From Fibrobacter succinogenes (GTDB lineage Bacteria; Fibrobacterota; Fibrobacteria; Fibrobacterales; Fibrobacteraceae): a stretch of 64,000 nt of DNA. Below are positions 47,286 through 55,564 of the stretch, piece after piece. The notes below the pieces were generated by a model. That model was not told where the DNA came from, ran no database searches, and worked only from the letters and a program-made list of their open reading frames with translations. The stretch covers positions 1-64,000 of the forward strand of contig CACWPM010000017.1 in assembly GCA_902762795.1 (NCBI GenBank). The letters run 5' to 3'. The translations under genes were made by a program, and so were the position numbers. Within the stretch, counting starts at the first letter, position 1. Each line of letters begins with the position of its first letter.

Positions 47286-50257
47286 AGGAATTTGATATGA
47301 AACTATTTGATTCGAAAAGAAAATTTTTGTGGGTGAGTCTGTCTTTGTTTTCTATTCTAGGAATGGCGTGTTCAGGCGATTCTCCGACACAATCGAAAAA
47401 TGAAAAATCGGTTGTTTGTATGCGCCAAGGTAATTGCTCGGACGTAAATTTGCAGGATGATTTTGCCCTGGTTCGTGCTTCAGGTAAATCTACGGTGATA
47501 GGGACAAACTCTAAGTCCGCCAAGGCGAATGAACGCCCTGAAATGGAGATCAAGTTTACTTATGATTATCAACTGGGAATACACGAAGTCACTTGTGGTG
47601 AATTTAATGGTTTGATGGGTTCAGTCAAAATAGATTGTGACAAGAGTACTTTGCCTGCAGCCAATGTGACGTATTATGATGCCGTTCTTTATGCTAATGC
47701 CAAAAGCAAAAAGGCGAAACTGGATACTGCTTATATTTACTCTTCGGCTGAATTTGACAAGAATGGTCATTGCATCTTGATGGAAGGCTTTAAATTCAAT
47801 CCCGATGTCAATGCTTTCCGTTTGCCGACCGAGGCAGAATGGGTTTTTGCTGCCGGGCTTTCGTTCGATGCTTCGAATAGTTGGAATTCCGAAAATTCTG
47901 ATTTCAAGTCTCATGAAATTTGTAAGAAAAAGGACAAGAATGGCTTTTGTGATTTGCTTGGAAATGTGACGGAATGGGTCAATGATTGGCTTCTCAATTT
48001 CCGTGATACGACAATTACGAATTTTGTGGGCGGAAACGATGGTGGAAGCATTGGCGAACGAGTTATCAAGGGGGGAAACTTTAAAAATGAACCGTCAACG
48101 ATAAATCTCTATGCTCGTGGGGATGTTTATACGGTTACGGGAACTAGTGCCTCCGATTATTTGGGTTTCCGATTGGCCTTTGGAAAAATTGAAAATCCGA
48201 TTTGGCTCGATGCTTCGGGGGATGCCGTTATTTCGAATGTGTCTGTTGTAGAGAAGACAAAAAATGTCTTGTCGATTTTGCAGAAAAACCGCTCGAAACT
48301 TGCGTTCCGTAATGATGTTACCGGAAATTTGGCTTTTGTAGATTTTGGACCGCTTACGCCAAATGTCGTTGAAATCAAGGATACTCTACAGGTTTATCAT
48401 CCTGATATTTCTCCGAATGGAAAGCTTGTGGCTTTCTGTACGGGGCAAGAAGGCGTAAGTGGAAAATCGTCTGTTTATGTCCGTAATTTAAACGCTAGTG
48501 GGAGTAACCTGGTTAAGCTTGATGTCGAATCTGCAGCCATCCCGCGTTGGCGAGTACTCGAAAATGGCGATACGGTGATTGTCTATGTCACAGATGCAGG
48601 CAATAATAAAGAAGAATCTTCGTTTAAATCGGCATCAACATGGCAGGTAAAATTTGCAAATGGAAAATTTGAAAAAACGGAAAAACTTTTTGATGGCGCC
48701 TATCATGGCGGAATTAGTAATGATGAAACTTTGTCTGTGACTGGTGCGCGGCTGCTACGTGCCCGAATTGCGTCGAAAGAATCGACTGTAAAATCGAAGG
48801 CTAAGGACACGGTTTGGTATGGTGGAGAGCAGGCTTGTAACGCATCGTTGAATAAAAACTCTAAACGTATTTTGTTCCTTGATTTTGCGGGGAAGACCGG
48901 AAACGAATTTGTCGGGACAAAATACCGTACTCACGAACGTTTGCTGATTGCGGGGAGCGATGGCAAGCTGGTTTCTTCGGTCGGTGCTCCGGCGGGCTTT
49001 ACTTTTGACCATAGCGAATGGGTCTTGAATGATGAAAAATTTGCTGTAGCAACACTTACAAATGCCGAAGGCGCTCATTTGAAGATTGTTTTGGTGAATA
49101 CCAAGGACGGTTCAATTACGCCTCTCGTGGAGGGCGATGAACTTTGGCATCCATGCTTGTGGACATCGACTGGATATACTTCGGATGCTTCCAAGTGGAG
49201 CGCGGATAGTGTAGGTCATTATGTCTCGGCGGCTAATCAGACAAATTATTTCTTATCGCATAAGATGCCGATGTTTTGGAAGCTCAAGGATTCTGTGGAA
49301 CTGGTAGGGCTTGGAAATTCTCACTTGTTGATCGGTTTTGCGGCGCCCGAAATGAGTATGCCTTCTATGAATATGGGGGTTGTCCCGTGCGATATGCATT
49401 GCATTCATTATCTCTTTAAAAATTATGTGTTGAATCAATGTCCTAAAGTGAAATACGTGGTTGTCGGGCTCGATATTGATTTATGGTACAACATCGATGA
49501 ACGTACAACGATTAATGACTGTATGGGTGGCGCTCTTGGTTTTGAATACGATAGAAATCACGGCTATTTCCCGAAAGGGGTCGATAATGATTTTATAAAA
49601 ATTGTTATGGATAATGCCTCTGATGATTTGGATGAATTTATCGAATATCGGGGTTGGCATGTCGCTTCGGATAACCGAGGATGGACGGATGAAAATGGCG
49701 TTGCAAGTTTTAGTGGGGATTCTACGTGGAGCGATTGTCTATTCAATAAAGATTTTGCAGATTGCCTAGTGGATAAAGATCAGAAAACCTGCATGTCGAT
49801 TAACACAAATGAAAATGATGATATTTTTAAACCCATGGAAGTCTGTGTTCAGGACACGAACCTGAACAAGTGCCTTGCAAAGTCTGAACTGAATCAATGC
49901 TTGGCGATTTTCTCGGGCGATATTGATAAACTAAAGGATATTGTTCGTTTGGCCAAGGATCGCAATATCACGGTCATTGGAACGATGTTCCCGATTAGCC
50001 CGTATTATAAGGAAACGGGTTCTTATGGACGCCATGGTATGCGTCGCAGTCATGCGAAAAAAATTATCGAGGAATTTAAGGCGTTGGCTGCTAGCGGGTC
50101 AAATTTCGTCCTCTTTGATGAAAATAAATTGGGCGAACACGATTATCCGAGTTCGATGGCGAATGACTTTGACCATTTGAACAAGGAGGGGGCTAAGCGT
50201 TTTGCGACTCGTTTGGATGAGTTTATTAAATCTTTGAACTCCAAGTCTGAAAAGTAG
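47282..50257 (+). CDS. FGE-like/beta-propeller/SGNH-like lipoprotein, paralogue 4, with Cys-rich insertion
   Basis: At 991 residues the longest of the four (lipobox LGMAC). The FGE-like and propeller parts follow the family. In the SGNH-like part the usual GSSR is GNSH near 677, TGSYGRHGMRRSHAK is the family signature, and the final motif is FDHL near 962. About 60 extra residues (nucleotides 49730-49915) hold six cysteines in repeated x-C-L/V/M pairs (SDCLF, ADCLV, KTCMS, EVCVQ, NKCLA, NQCLA), not present in the other three. The start overlaps paralogue 3 by 4 bp; the in-frame ATG at 47297 has a GAAGGA site and could be used instead. A membrane protein gene follows after 9 bp. Confidence 0.8.
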   Translation: MKEFDMKLFDSKRKFLWVSLSLFSILGMACSGDSPTQSKNEKSVVCMRQGNCSDVNLQDDFALVRASGKSTVIGTNSKSAKANERPEMEIKFTYDYQLGIHEVTCGEFNGLMGSVKIDCDKSTLPAANVTYYDAVLYANAKSKKAKLDTAYIYSSAEFDKNGHCILMEGFKFNPDVNAFRLPTEAEWVFAAGLSFDASNSWNSENSDFKSHEICKKKDKNGFCDLLGNVTEWVNDWLLNFRDTTITNFVGGNDGGSIGERVIKGGNFKNEPSTINLYARGDVYTVTGTSASDYLGFRLAFGKIENPIWLDASGDAVISNVSVVEKTKNVLSILQKNRSKLAFRNDVTGNLAFVDFGPLTPNVVEIKDTLQVYHPDISPNGKLVAFCTGQEGVSGKSSVYVRNLNASGSNLVKLDVESAAIPRWRVLENGDTVIVYVTDAGNNKEESSFKSASTWQVKFANGKFEKTEKLFDGAYHGGISNDETLSVTGARLLRARIASKESTVKSKAKDTVWYGGEQACNASLNKNSKRILFLDFAGKTGNEFVGTKYRTHERLLIAGSDGKLVSSVGAPAGFTFDHSEWVLNDEKFAVATLTNAEGAHLKIVLVNTKDGSITPLVEGDELWHPCLWTSTGYTSDASKWSADSVGHYVSAANQTNYFLSHKMPMFWKLKDSVELVGLGNSHLLIGFAAPEMSMPSMNMGVVPCDMHCIHYLFKNYVLNQCPKVKYVVVGLDIDLWYNIDERTTINDCMGGALGFEYDRNHGYFPKGVDNDFIKIVMDNASDDLDEFIEYRGWHVASDNRGWTDENGVASFSGDSTWSDCLFNKDFADCLVDKDQKTCMSINTNENDDIFKPMEVCVQDTNLNKCLAKSELNQCLAIFSGDIDKLKDIVRLAKDRNITVIGTMFPISPYYKETGSYGRHGMRRSHAKKIIEEFKALAASGSNFVLFDENKLGEHDYPSSMANDFDHLNKEGAKRFATRLDEFIKSLNSKSEK

Positions 50258-50266
50258 GCTCTAGGT

Positions 50267-51922
50267 ATGTTTTGGTTATTCGTATCTGTTGCGGTTGCGC
50301 TTTTTGCAATATTCCCGTTGACGGATACGGATATCTGGTGGCATTTGGCTTGTGCCCGCGAATGGGTGACAACATGGACTCCTGTTCGCGAACCCGTTGT
50401 GAATGTGCACGATTATTTTCAACAGGCGGTAGCGCTTGTTTATAATCTAGGGGGCGCTCCGTTATTGGTTGCTTTCAAGGCTATATTGTGGGCTACCGTG
50501 TTTGCGCTGTTTTTACACGGAATGAAATTCTGCGGAGGTTGTTTGAATTGCCGTGTCGAATATCATGAATTTCGACATGACGTAGAGAACGCCATGGGGA
50601 AGAAACGGCCTCTTGCGATTTTATTTGCGATTGCGGGTGCCTCCGTTATTCTCTTTGTATTCCGCTTCCAGTTTGAAATGCGTCCAGTGCTTTTTAGCTT
50701 GCTGTTCCTTGGAATATATTGGAATGTTTTGCCGTGGCTTGTGGAGGGACGCATAGAAAATCCTCCATTCCGTTATGACGAACAGCGTGGGTTTTGCCGT
50801 TGCGCGTCAATCCCGTACGACTTGAAGAAAATTTCAGCGCTCATATTGATTCTCGTCTTGCAATGGTTTTGGTGTAAATGTCAAGGACTGTACATTCTTG
50901 GTCCGTTGTTTGCACTTCTCGTTTTGGCCTCGGAATTGTTGAACATGCGCTTGAACGAAATGCAGATAGAATGTAAATGGCTGTTGGCTCGGTTGGCGTT
51001 CGTGGTGGCGCTTTTTGCTATGCCGTTTTTACATTGTGATGGGGTGAATTTGTTCTTGTATCCGTTTGGCTTGTTGGAACGCTTGCTCGGATTTTCTCCA
51101 TCGGCTGCCATTTTTGCAAGCGAAATTGCAGAAAACCGTTCTCCGGTTACGCTTTTGATGAACGGCGAAAATGTACTGCAAAGTGTACTGATGATTGTGC
51201 TGTGCGCTATCGGGGTTTGGCTCTCATGCAGTCTACTGCGTTCGCTTTATTTTTCGTTGCGCAAGATTGAAGGCCGCAAAACAATCTCTAGACAATTTGT
51301 TTGTAATATATCTCTTGTCGTGACGGCGATTCTTGCCCTTGTCGCCGAACGCAATTTTGTATTGTTCCTACCTGTGTTTTTTGCTGCTTGTGGCAGTCAA
51401 CTGCGTTCGGACACTTTTCATTTAAGCTCCAAGTTTTACCAGATAAGTTCTAAATTGCGTTTCCTTCCTGCTTCCTACATTGTACTTCCTGCACTCATCG
51501 TAGCCTTCCTCCTCGGCCTTTGGGCGAAATCTCTTGCGTCTTACGACCATTCCATGGTAGCGTTCCAGCGAGTGCCTGTCGCGGCGACGGCATGGATGCT
51601 CGAACATTCGCATCCGGGGAGACTTTTCAATGACGACCGTGCGGGCGGTTACTTGGCTTTTATGAACCCGTCCGATTCGACGTTCATCGATGGACGATTT
51701 ATCTTGAAATCGGCTGAATTTTTCGAACGCTATTTGGCGTATGCCAAGGAACCAAATCTTTTTTTGCGCGATGCCGATTCTCTGCGAATCGACCGTGTGG
51801 TGTTGCCTTTGTTCTATTACACCCGCTGGGGCAAATTGGTTATGACTTTGGATTCGTCCGAAAAATGGCACATCGCGTACCGTGACTCTTTTTATGCTGT
51901 GATTGACCGCACAAAGTACTAA
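50267..51922 (+). CDS. polytopic membrane protein, GT-C glycosyltransferase-like
   Basis: A 551-residue protein with about ten hydrophobic helices. The N-terminus has the DxD-bearing segment FPLTDTDIWWHLACAREWV, where D-T-D-IWWHL is typical of uncharacterised GT-C-fold transferases that use lipid-linked sugars. The C-terminal soluble part has RLFNDDRAGGYLAF followed by STFIDGRFILKSAEFFERYLAY, again typical of that group. It is immediately downstream of the four lipoproteins (9 bp) and probably in the same operon, which suggests a joint role in surface glycan or lipoprotein glycosylation. That role is inference. Confidence 0.68.
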   Translation: MFWLFVSVAVALFAIFPLTDTDIWWHLACAREWVTTWTPVREPVVNVHDYFQQAVALVYNLGGAPLLVAFKAILWATVFALFLHGMKFCGGCLNCRVEYHEFRHDVENAMGKKRPLAILFAIAGASVILFVFRFQFEMRPVLFSLLFLGIYWNVLPWLVEGRIENPPFRYDEQRGFCRCASIPYDLKKISALILILVLQWFWCKCQGLYILGPLFALLVLASELLNMRLNEMQIECKWLLARLAFVVALFAMPFLHCDGVNLFLYPFGLLERLLGFSPSAAIFASEIAENRSPVTLLMNGENVLQSVLMIVLCAIGVWLSCSLLRSLYFSLRKIEGRKTISRQFVCNISLVVTAILALVAERNFVLFLPVFFAACGSQLRSDTFHLSSKFYQISSKLRFLPASYIVLPALIVAFLLGLWAKSLASYDHSMVAFQRVPVAATAWMLEHSHPGRLFNDDRAGGYLAFMNPSDSTFIDGRFILKSAEFFERYLAYAKEPNLFLRDADSLRIDRVVLPLFYYTRWGKLVMTLDSSEKWHIAYRDSFYAVIDRTKY

Positions 51923-52007
51923 AACGTATGTCATAAATAATTTATTTTTGAGTACTAAAAATTTATTTTTAAATAGATTTAACGGCCCTTTGGGCATAGG
52001 AGTTGGT

Positions 52008-53459
52008 ATGAATCGTTTGGCGAAAATTGGACTTGCAGGAATGCTCTTGTGTGGGCTTGCCTCGGCTGCTGTCAATTTCCCTTTCCCGCAAAGTTCCAAT
52101 TACGGCGGAAATGGCATCGTTCTTTCAAATCAGGCTGAAGCCGCTTCGCAGTTGAAGAAGGCTTTTGATTTTTATATGAAGGACAAGTACAAAGAAAATG
52201 ATTCGTACGCTGCGATAGAAAAGGATAAGGGCAGTAACAATTTTGTCTCTGAAGGAACCGGCTATGGTATGTTGATGATGGTCTACTTCAGTGACAATAC
52301 GACAAGCTATCAACCTCAGTTTGATAAATTATGGGCTTTTTATAAGGCCGGAGTCAATGAACACGGGCTGATGAACTGGTCGTTTGGAGGTCTGAAACCG
52401 TACGACAACAAGGCGAACGCTGCGACCGATGCGGAAATGGATGTCGCTGCGGCTTTGATTATGGCCGCCTACCAGTTTGGCGACGAAAAGTATCTGGAAG
52501 AAGCTCGCAAACTCCTAAAAAATGTAAAACAGTATGAATTTGAAGAGAATGGCCTTCACAAGCCGGGCGATGCTTGGAACGACAAGAAAAACCCCTCCTA
52601 TATAGCTCCCGCTTATTACAGGCTGTTTGCTGAAGTGGACACTGAAAATTCTGATTTCTGGAACACCACGGCAATGAATGCCAACTATACATTGCTTGAA
52701 ACGAATTCGGCGGAATATTCGACGGGACTTTTTGACAACTGGTCCAATGCTAGCGGAAAGGGACTGGACAGAAACTATGGCTATGATGCGGCTCGCACGC
52801 CGTGGCGCCTGGCGCAGGATTTCTACTGGTTCGGTGAAGCGAAGGCCAAGACGATGCTTGATAAATTGGGTTCTTGGGTCAGCACAAAGCAGGCAAAAGA
52901 TGTGAAAGGGCAAATTAATCGTGACGGCAGTGTCGAAAACTGGACGTCCCATAATAGTACGTTTGTTGCAACGCTGATGACTTCGCTGGTTACGGATGCT
53001 TCTCATCAGGGAAAGCTCGATGAATTTTGGAATGAGACCGTTTCTTTGGGTGAAGAAGCCTATTTTGAACAGTCCTTGAAAATCCTTTGCGGTTTGCTGG
53101 TTTCGGGAAATATGCCGAATCTTTCTGTTGCTCCGACGACGCCGGAATCTTCAAGTTCGGTTTCCGAAAGTTCTAGCTCCGCGGAACAACAATCCAGTTC
53201 TAGCAGTGGAACGAACGCTTTGCCGATCGCTAAGGTGGACGCCGTGAAGATGGAACTTGCGGGTAGAACGCTCCGGTTGAGTGTAAATGGAAATGTCCGT
53301 GTGGACTTGATTTCTATGACGGGAACCGTCTTGAAGTCTTACAGCAAGAATGCTGCAGGATCTGCCGAAGTTTCCTTGAACGCTCTTCCAAGCGGTTTTT
53401 ATGTTGTGCGCGTGAAGAACGCCGGGGTGACATCGCTTAGGAAAATAAAGCTAGATTAA
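52008..53459 (+). CDS. secreted glycoside hydrolase family 8 endoglucanase
   Basis: A 483-residue enzyme. The signal peptide is MNRLAKIGLAGMLLCGLASA. The GH8 (alpha/alpha)6 barrel (about 20-385) has the acid-residue segment VSEGTGYGMLMMVYF and ATDAEMDVAAALIMAAYQFG (GH8 signature), and later LDRNYGYDAARTPWRLAQDFYWFG. A Ser-rich linker (SSSSVSESSSSAEQQSSSSS) and a 70-residue C-terminal domain (MELAGRTLRLSVNG...LPSGFYVVRVKNAG) follow, the latter a sorting-type tail. It hydrolyses beta-1,4-glucan outside the cell. The ATG at 52008 follows an AGGAG site; the frame opens further upstream but overlaps the previous gene. Confidence 0.9.
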   Translation: MNRLAKIGLAGMLLCGLASAAVNFPFPQSSNYGGNGIVLSNQAEAASQLKKAFDFYMKDKYKENDSYAAIEKDKGSNNFVSEGTGYGMLMMVYFSDNTTSYQPQFDKLWAFYKAGVNEHGLMNWSFGGLKPYDNKANAATDAEMDVAAALIMAAYQFGDEKYLEEARKLLKNVKQYEFEENGLHKPGDAWNDKKNPSYIAPAYYRLFAEVDTENSDFWNTTAMNANYTLLETNSAEYSTGLFDNWSNASGKGLDRNYGYDAARTPWRLAQDFYWFGEAKAKTMLDKLGSWVSTKQAKDVKGQINRDGSVENWTSHNSTFVATLMTSLVTDASHQGKLDEFWNETVSLGEEAYFEQSLKILCGLLVSGNMPNLSVAPTTPESSSSVSESSSSAEQQSSSSSGTNALPIAKVDAVKMELAGRTLRLSVNGNVRVDLISMTGTVLKSYSKNAAGSAEVSLNALPSGFYVVRVKNAGVTSLRKIKLD

Positions 53460-53501
53460 GTTTGGTCAAAGACCGTATTTCCGTTGTGCATAAATGCAAA
53501 A

Positions 53502-53533
53502 AAAATCCAAGATAAACGCTTGGATTTTTTTTA
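53502..53533 (+). terminator. terminator of the GH8 gene
   Basis: The stem AAAATCCAAG/CTTGGATTTT closes a 7-base loop and ends in a T-rich run. Confidence 0.85.
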
Positions 53534-53759
53534 TTTATAAATATTTATTTGAATTTTTGTAAACATATTTTATCATCTAAATGAAGATATTGTTTGTTTC
53601 TCTGTAAAAAGAATATTACTAAATTCGCAAAATTGCCTTTTTTTTAAGAATTTAAGCGATTTATGTTTTTATTGTAAATGTTTTGTATGTTTCCCATTAT
53701 TTTGTATGATTCATTTACTAAATTTATTTAACCAAAAAACTTCAAAGAAGGTGAAATAA
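53534..53759 (+). promoter_or_regulatory. AT-rich upstream region of the Cys/Trp-repeat protein
   Basis: This non-coding stretch is over 75% A+T and ends in an AAGGTG ribosome site before the ATG at 53760. Promoter-like words (TTGTAA, TATAAA-type) are present, but none is clearly placed. Confidence 0.35.
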
Positions 53760-54407
53760 ATGAAAAAGACAATAAATACAGCTTTGTTCTTGGGCTTTGC
53801 CTCAGCAATGGCTTTTGCTCAGGATGGGGCCGCTTGTGTCGCTTTTAAGAACGGTACGGGTGATTATGATAAGCACTGCTATAACTCAGGTTTGAGGAAT
53901 ATGGGAGCCGGTAAGTGCTATACCATGAATGCAGACCGCGTTAAGGAAGGTGTTCCTCAGTGGATTAACGAAGAAGCAAACCAGACGTGGTGGTGGAGTG
54001 AAACTTCTTGCGGCGAAGAACCGAAATCCAGCTCCAGCGAAACTCCGGTTTCCAGCTCTAGCGAAGTCGTTTCTAGCTCCAGCGAAACTCCGGTCTCCAG
54101 CTCTAGCGAAGTCGTTTCTAGCTCCAGTGAAACTCCGGTCTCCAGCTCCAGCGAAGTTGTCTCCAGCTCCAGCAAAATCATCGCATCCAAGTGCATCAAG
54201 TTCAAGAATGGCGATGGCAATTATGACAAGAACTGCTATAATGCAGGTCTCGATGACATGGCCGAAGGCAAGTGCTACACCATGAATCCGGACCGCGCTA
54301 AGGAAGGCGTTCCGCATTATATCAGCAATAGAGCCTCCGATAAGTGGTGGTGGGTCGAAACTTCTTGCGGTGAAGTGGTCGTGCGAAACCCCGGTCTCCA
54401 GCTCTAG
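53760..54407 (+). CDS. modular Cys/Trp-rich repeat protein, 5' part (frame broken near 54375)
   Basis: A secreted protein with signal peptide MKKTINTALFLGFASAMAFA. Two copies of a 60-residue domain follow, each reading CxxFKNGxGxYDKxCYN(S/A)GLxxMxxGKCYTMN...EGVP...(K/T)WWWxETSCG: four cysteines, three tryptophans. They are joined by SSSSETPV/SSSSEVV linkers. At about 54379 the sequence GTCGTGCGAAAC appears to lack 11 bases (tctagctccag) compared with the other linker copies, which shifts the frame and stops translation at 54407. The rest of the protein continues in the +1 frame (next entry). I do not recognise the 60-residue domain; a sugar-binding role is a guess from the secreted, Trp-rich context. 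Confidence 0.8.
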   Translation: MKKTINTALFLGFASAMAFAQDGAACVAFKNGTGDYDKHCYNSGLRNMGAGKCYTMNADRVKEGVPQWINEEANQTWWWSETSCGEEPKSSSSETPVSSSSEVVSSSSETPVSSSSEVVSSSSETPVSSSSEVVSSSSKIIASKCIKFKNGDGNYDKNCYNAGLDDMAEGKCYTMNPDRAKEGVPHYISNRASDKWWWVETSCGEVVVRNPGLQL

Positions 54408-55008
54408 CGAAGTTGTTTCTAGCTCCAGTGAAACTCCGGTCTCTAGCTCCAGCGAAACTCCGGTTTCCAGCTCTAGCGAAATTGTCTCCAGCTCCAGCGC
54501 AACTCTCGTTGAATTGTGCGTTGATTTCGGTAGTGTAGAACACCGTCTTGGAAATTACTGCTATAAGTCTGGCTTGGATAATATGGCAAAAGGCAAGTGC
54601 TATGCTGTAGTTTCGAGCAAGAAGAGCGAAAGCTCAAGTAGAATTCGTCGTCACAAGGATGTAACGGATAAGTCTTGGTGGGAAGAAACACCTTGCTACG
54701 AAGAAATCATCGTTTCTAGCTCCAGTGAAACTCCGGTTTCTAGCTCTAGCGAAGTCGTTTCTAGCTCCAGCGAAACTCCGGTCTCCAGCTCTAGCGAAGT
54801 CGTTTCTAGCTCCAGCGAAACTCCGGTCTCCAGCTCTAGCGAAACTCCGGTCTCTAGCTCTAGCGAAGTTGTCTCCAGCTCCAGCGAAACTCCGGTCTCC
54901 AGCTCTAGCGAAGTTGTTTCCAGCTCCAGCGAAACTCCGGTCTCTAGCTCTAGCGAAATCGTTTCCAGCTCTAGCGAAGTCGTCTCCAGCTCTAGCGAAG
55001 TCGTCGTG
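54026..55008. repeat. 45-bp coding minisatellite (SSSSETPVSSSSEVV) in three blocks
   Basis: Blocks lie at about 54026-54178, 54391-54503 and 54713-55008, built of units agctccagcgaaactccgg plus tctccagctctagcgaagt and similar. Unit copies differ mainly at synonymous Ser codons (agc/tct). Long exact stretches make slippage and assembly errors likely. Confidence 0.9.
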
Positions 55009-55503
55009 TCTACTTGCATTGCGTTCAAGAATGGCACTGGCGATTACAATAAGAACTGCTACAATTCTGGTTTGAGGAACATGGAAGCAGGCAAGTGCTA
55101 CACCATGAACGCTGATCGTGTCAAGGAAGGTGTTCCGCAGTGGATTAATGAAGAAGCCAACCAGACTTGGTGGTGGTCTGTAGTCTCTTGCGATGCCACT
55201 TCTGTTCAGCCGGTCATCAAGAAGTCTAATGGCCGCGACAACGGTACGACAGGCATTGTTGCTGCCGTCGAAGTCAAGGCCGGTATGACGCTCATGAACA
55301 ACACCTTGAACATTGTTTCGAACTCCAACGGCTCGAAGTCCTTGAAGGTCTTTAGTGTTCGCGGTGACATGCTCCATTCTGAAACATTCTCTGGTGCATC
55401 CAAGAGCTTCGATTTGTCTCAGTTTGCAGGCAAGGGCGCTGTGATTGTTCGTCTCGTCGAAGGCCACAAGGTCCTCGCAACGAAGCGCGTTGCAGTCCGC
55501 TAA
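54370..55503 (+). CDS. modular Cys/Trp-rich repeat protein, 3' part (same gene after frameshift)
   Basis: The frame opens at a GTG (54370), but the protein continues the previous gene: linkers, a diverged third domain (LCVDFGSVEHRLGNYCYKSGLDNMAKGKCY...KSWWEETPCYE), a long linker of SSSSETPV and SSSSEVV units, a fourth domain nearly identical to the first, and a C-terminal 75-residue tail (NNTLNIVSNSNGSKSLKVFSVRG...AVIVRLVEGHKVLATKRVAV) like those on the window's secreted enzymes. Without the frameshift the product would be about 580 residues. It has no signal peptide or ribosome site of its own, so on its own it would be neither translated well nor secreted. Confidence 0.8.
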   Translation: MKWSCETPVSSSSEVVSSSSETPVSSSSETPVSSSSEIVSSSSATLVELCVDFGSVEHRLGNYCYKSGLDNMAKGKCYAVVSSKKSESSSRIRRHKDVTDKSWWEETPCYEEIIVSSSSETPVSSSSEVVSSSSETPVSSSSEVVSSSSETPVSSSSETPVSSSSEVVSSSSETPVSSSSEVVSSSSETPVSSSSEIVSSSSEVVSSSSEVVVSTCIAFKNGTGDYNKNCYNSGLRNMEAGKCYTMNADRVKEGVPQWINEEANQTWWWSVVSCDATSVQPVIKKSNGRDNGTTGIVAAVEVKAGMTLMNNTLNIVSNSNGSKSLKVFSVRGDMLHSETFSGASKSFDLSQFAGKGAVIVRLVEGHKVLATKRVAVR

Positions 55504-55536
55504 TTCTCTAACGAATTAAAGTCAATTCGTGAAATG

Positions 55537-55563
55537 GGCTTCCTCGAAAGAGGAAGCCTTTTT
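55537..55563 (+). terminator. terminator of the repeat-protein gene
   Basis: The perfect 9-bp stem GGCTTCCTC/GAGGAAGCC has a GAAA tetraloop and is followed by TTTTT. Confidence 0.93.
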
Positions 55564-55564
55564 G

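Noticed and set aside
54026-55008. CRISPR array
   Set aside because: The repeats are contiguous 45-bp coding units without unique spacers, and they encode a Ser-rich linker. No cas genes are present.
54634-55467. 277-residue open frame on the - strand over the minisatellite
   Set aside because: A repetitive shadow of the Ser-rich linkers (AGARNDFARAGDRSF repeats). The + strand has the signal peptide, Cys/Trp domains and terminator.
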